The translations under genes and the position numbers were made by a program. From contig CAMLEF010000184.1 in the NCBI GenBank assembly GCA_946478675.1, positions 1-8,883 on the forward strand: a stretch of 8,883 nt of DNA. Reading direction: 5' to 3'. This DNA is from an uncultured Flavobacteriales bacterium (lineage in GTDB: Bacteria; Bacteroidota; Bacteroidia; Palsa-965). A model generated the notes under the pieces. The model was not told where the DNA came from and did no database searches. It worked only from the letters and a program-made list of their open reading frames with translations. Positions 7,547 to 8,883 of this stretch are shown here, piece after piece; positions within the stretch are counted from its first letter, which is position 1, and every line of letters starts with the position of its first letter.

Positions 7547-7570
7547 ATGCCCGAGTTACCGAATGCCCGA
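7544..7570. repeat. Direct repeat CGAATGCCCGA, 16-bp period
   Basis: CGAATGCCCGA occurs at 7544-7554 and again at 7560-7570. It overlaps the right arm of the hairpin before it. CGGTAATTCG at 7491-7500 also pairs with CGAGTTACCG at 7552-7561 with one mismatch, so the whole gap is a nest of inverted and direct copies of an ATTCGG/CCGAAT word. Confidence 0.75.
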
Positions 7571-7578
7571 ATCTCCCA

Positions 7579-7851
7579 TCAATAATTTTCCCACAGCCGT
7601 TCCAGCACGAGCAGGTTCGGGTCTCCTTCCTCTACCGGGTTGATCCAGTGAAAGCCCAGCTTGTGCACGTCGTTGTATTCGAGCGCTGAGCGGCTTTGCA
7701 GGAAAAACGCGCTGACCTGGTTGTTCCAGTAAAACGTGACTTCATCGCCCGGCAATTGTTCCGCCCAGCTGCGAACGCTTTTCTGCAGGGCTGTCAGCTC
7801 TTCGGGCGCTTTGCCTTCCGCATCGTAGCGGTACCAATATTCCTTTTCCAT
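7579..7851 (-). CDS. Small hypothetical protein (90 aa)
   Basis: I do not recognise this protein. It is a soluble, acidic 90-residue product rich in Trp, Tyr and Glu (MEKEYWYRYDAEGK at the start, LERLWENY at the end), with no signal peptide or membrane segment. The predicted order is a strand, a helix (about 15-33), two strands (37-53) and a C-terminal helix, as in small alpha/beta proteins. Its reality is supported by an ATG placed four bases after a TAACTTTA element, protein-like composition, and a tail-to-tail position with the NlpC/P60 gene. It lies 95 nt downstream of the 63-residue gene and seems to have its own promoter. Confidence 0.72.
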   Translation of the reverse strand: MEKEYWYRYDAEGKAPEELTALQKSVRSWAEQLPGDEVTFYWNNQVSAFFLQSRSALEYNDVHKLGFHWINPVEEGDPNLLVLERLWENY

Positions 7852-7855
7852 GGAA

Positions 7856-7887
7856 TAAAGTTAGCGCGCCGTCCTTCGATGATGCAA
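7856..7887 (-). promoter_or_regulatory. Putative promoter of the 90-aa gene
   Basis: On the minus strand TAACTTTA (7863 to 7856) matches the Bacteroidota -7 consensus TAnnTTTG except at the last base. A TTG (7887 to 7885) lies 21 nt upstream, as expected for the -33 element. The -7 element ends four bases before the ATG at 7851, the same geometry as before the methyltransferase gene, again predicting a leaderless or nearly leaderless message. Confidence 0.45.
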
Positions 7888-7946
7888 GAAACGGTGTTAA
7901 ATAGCGCAAACCCAACGATCGAAAAACGAAAGCGGATTGCCGGAAT

Positions 7947-8138
7947 TTATTTCGCGAAAGGCCAACATTTTTTCAGCATCGCCAGCACGCTGCTTTTCGT
8001 CACGCGCGGCAGTTTTCCTTCGGTGGAAATCGTTTCGTAAGTGAGAATGGCATCGAGCGAGGCCAGGTAATCGGGGTCGTTGATGAATTCGATCTTCTCG
8101 CGGATGCTGCGCTTCAGTTGTGTCGTGTAAATGTTCAT
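7947..8138 (-). CDS. Small hypothetical protein, antitoxin-like helical N-terminus (63 aa)
   Basis: This is a 63-residue protein without a signal peptide. Residues 5-34 (from TQLKRSIREKIEFIND to YLASLDAIL) show the pattern of two amphipathic helices with a short turn. That pattern is common in small Bacteroidota antitoxin-like or addiction-module proteins, where it mediates dimerisation. The rest (from about 35) is short, basic and ends KKCWPFAK. No RelE-like toxin is adjacent: the next gene downstream encodes an unrelated 90-residue protein 95 nt away. The resemblance is therefore only to a fold pattern and could be chance. No Shine-Dalgarno site or clear promoter is seen in the AT-rich bases before the ATG. 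Confidence 0.6.
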   Translation of the reverse strand: MNIYTTQLKRSIREKIEFINDPDYLASLDAILTYETISTEGKLPRVTKSSVLAMLKKCWPFAK

Positions 8139-8247
8139 GGGTGAGGTTTTTTTAAGTAATAAAACGATATATCAACAGTTCGGGTGAAAGGTAGGTGCGG
8201 GCGTGAACAGGAAAGCTGCAAAGACAGGAGCGTGCGGCAGTATGATG

Positions 8248-8330
8248 ATTTTTGATTGTTGATGTTTGATGGTTGATTGCAAGACTGAATCGTAACCACA
8301 ATCACGAATCACATATCAACTATCAAAAAT
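8248..8330. repeat. Imperfect inverted repeat of a TTGAT-type word
   Basis: ATTTTTGATTGTTGAT (8248-8263) pairs with 8315-8330 at 15 of 16 positions. The bases between hold more copies of a TGATG/TTGAT word (8261-8278) and partly complementary AATCAC words (8300-8312). It sits in the 203-bp spacer between the S24 regulator stop and the 63-residue gene, where no other gene is visible. It could act as a weak transcript end for the regulator, or be an extragenic repeat. Confidence 0.65.
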
Positions 8331-8341
8331 TTCTCATTTTA

Positions 8342-8881
8342 CTACATCCGCTTTTCAAGCTCTTTCAGTCGTTGTTCGAGGAGTGAGAGGCGGTCGTCGT
8401 CGGGCTTTTCGATGTCTTTGGTGATGCGTGCGTCGACGTGCCATGCCTGCGCGATATCGGCCCCGGTAACGGCATACGGATCATAGGCAGCGTTGTCGGA
8501 GCGCAATTCGTAGCGGTTTTCACCGAGCGGTGTGATGCGTTTGGCCACGATGCTTCCGTCATGGAGCACGACGACATATACGTGTCCTTTGCGGATGTGA
8601 TCGAGCTTTTCTTCGTAAGCGCCGACCACCATATCGCCGGGATGAATGCCGGGCAACATGCTGTCGCCGGTGATCTCGAAAGCGCGGAACGTTTTGCCGT
8701 AGAAACCGGGCAGGCGGAACGAAGGCAGCTTCGCGATGTAAGTCGGGTCCTGTTGCCCCTGGAGATAACCGGCGGCCGCTTTCTTATCGACGACGACGAT
8801 GTTCTCTTCTTCGTCGCTGCCGACCTGCACGACAAGCGGGATGGCTCCTGAATTGTTCTTCGCGTTTTCACTGCGGAACAT
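8342..8881 (-). CDS. S24/LexA-like regulator, 5' end outside the window
   Basis: The visible 179 residues hold a complete peptidase S24 domain, as in LexA, UmuD and CI-type repressors. The nucleophile Ser is in EITGDSMLPG (visible residue 74) and the general-base Lys is in IVAKRI (114). An Ala-Gly pair in KKAAAGYLQG (37-38) stands where LexA-type proteins cleave themselves. The linker DPTYIAKLPSFRLPG is typical of Bacteroidota members. The C-terminus is a short charged coiled coil (about 160-179). Family members usually carry an N-terminal XRE-type helix-turn-helix, which would lie beyond the right edge. The Met at 8881 may be internal or the start of a form lacking the DNA-binding domain, and only two more bases are available to decide. 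Its role is probably a stress-responsive repressor. Its targets cannot be inferred here. Confidence 0.88.
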   Translation of the reverse strand: MFRSENAKNNSGAIPLVVQVGSDEEENIVVVDKKAAAGYLQGQQDPTYIAKLPSFRLPGFYGKTFRAFEITGDSMLPGIHPGDMVVGAYEEKLDHIRKGHVYVVVLHDGSIVAKRITPLGENRYELRSDNAAYDPYAVTGADIAQAWHVDARITKDIEKPDDDRLSLLEQRLKELEKRM

Positions 8882-8883
8882 TT

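Noticed and set aside
7696..8040. A 114-codon plus-strand open frame across the two small minus-strand genes
   Set aside because: It spans two genes and a promoter on the other strand and shows no motif or start signal. The minus-strand frames have better composition.
1..8883. CRISPR array, tRNA, rRNA, transposase, or classical defence system
   Set aside because: No regularly spaced repeats of CRISPR size, no tRNA-like cloverleaf and no transposase or known defence motif was seen on either strand.

Overview
The window reads as a chromosomal housekeeping stretch from a Bacteroidota bacterium with moderate-to-high GC, most like the Chitinophagales or Sphingobacteriales. This is an inference. 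It rests on TAnnTTTG-type -7 promoter elements placed directly before start codons, the general lack of strong Shine-Dalgarno sites, the Bacteroidota style of the S24/LexA-like regulator, and a very large secreted beta-rich protein with no recognised family.

Left two thirds, minus strand: a compact operon reads right to left as prmA (ribosomal protein L11 methyltransferase, 5259-6089), a 1527-residue exported protein of unknown function (665-5248), and plsY (glycerol-3-phosphate acyltransferase, 9-665). The spacing is 10 nt and then a 1-nt TAATG overlap, so co-transcription and translational coupling are likely. The giant protein has a signal peptide, a helical N-terminal region, a long series of beta-rich segments including one recognisable internal duplication, a short winged-helix-like stretch and a polar Gly/Asp/Asn tail. 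It is the least explained object in the window.

Middle, plus strand: after a 272-bp divergent spacer comes a two-gene unit. It encodes a TPMT-type SAM methyltransferase (6362-6973) and an exported NlpC/P60 cysteine peptidase (6966-7496), overlapping by 8 nt. The methyltransferase has a -7 element only four bases before its ATG, which predicts a leaderless transcript.

Right end, minus strand: two small hypothetical genes (7579-7851 and 7947-8138) are followed by the 3' part of an S24/LexA-like regulator that leaves the window at the right edge.

Three of the intergenic spacers (6181-6339, 7491-7570, 8248-8330) carry inverted or tandem repeats, each built from its own short word family. They look like extragenic palindromic or MITE-like elements. 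I see no tRNA, rRNA, CRISPR array, transposase or classical defence system. The window is mostly ordinary, with the giant secreted protein and the repeat-bearing spacers as the points of interest.
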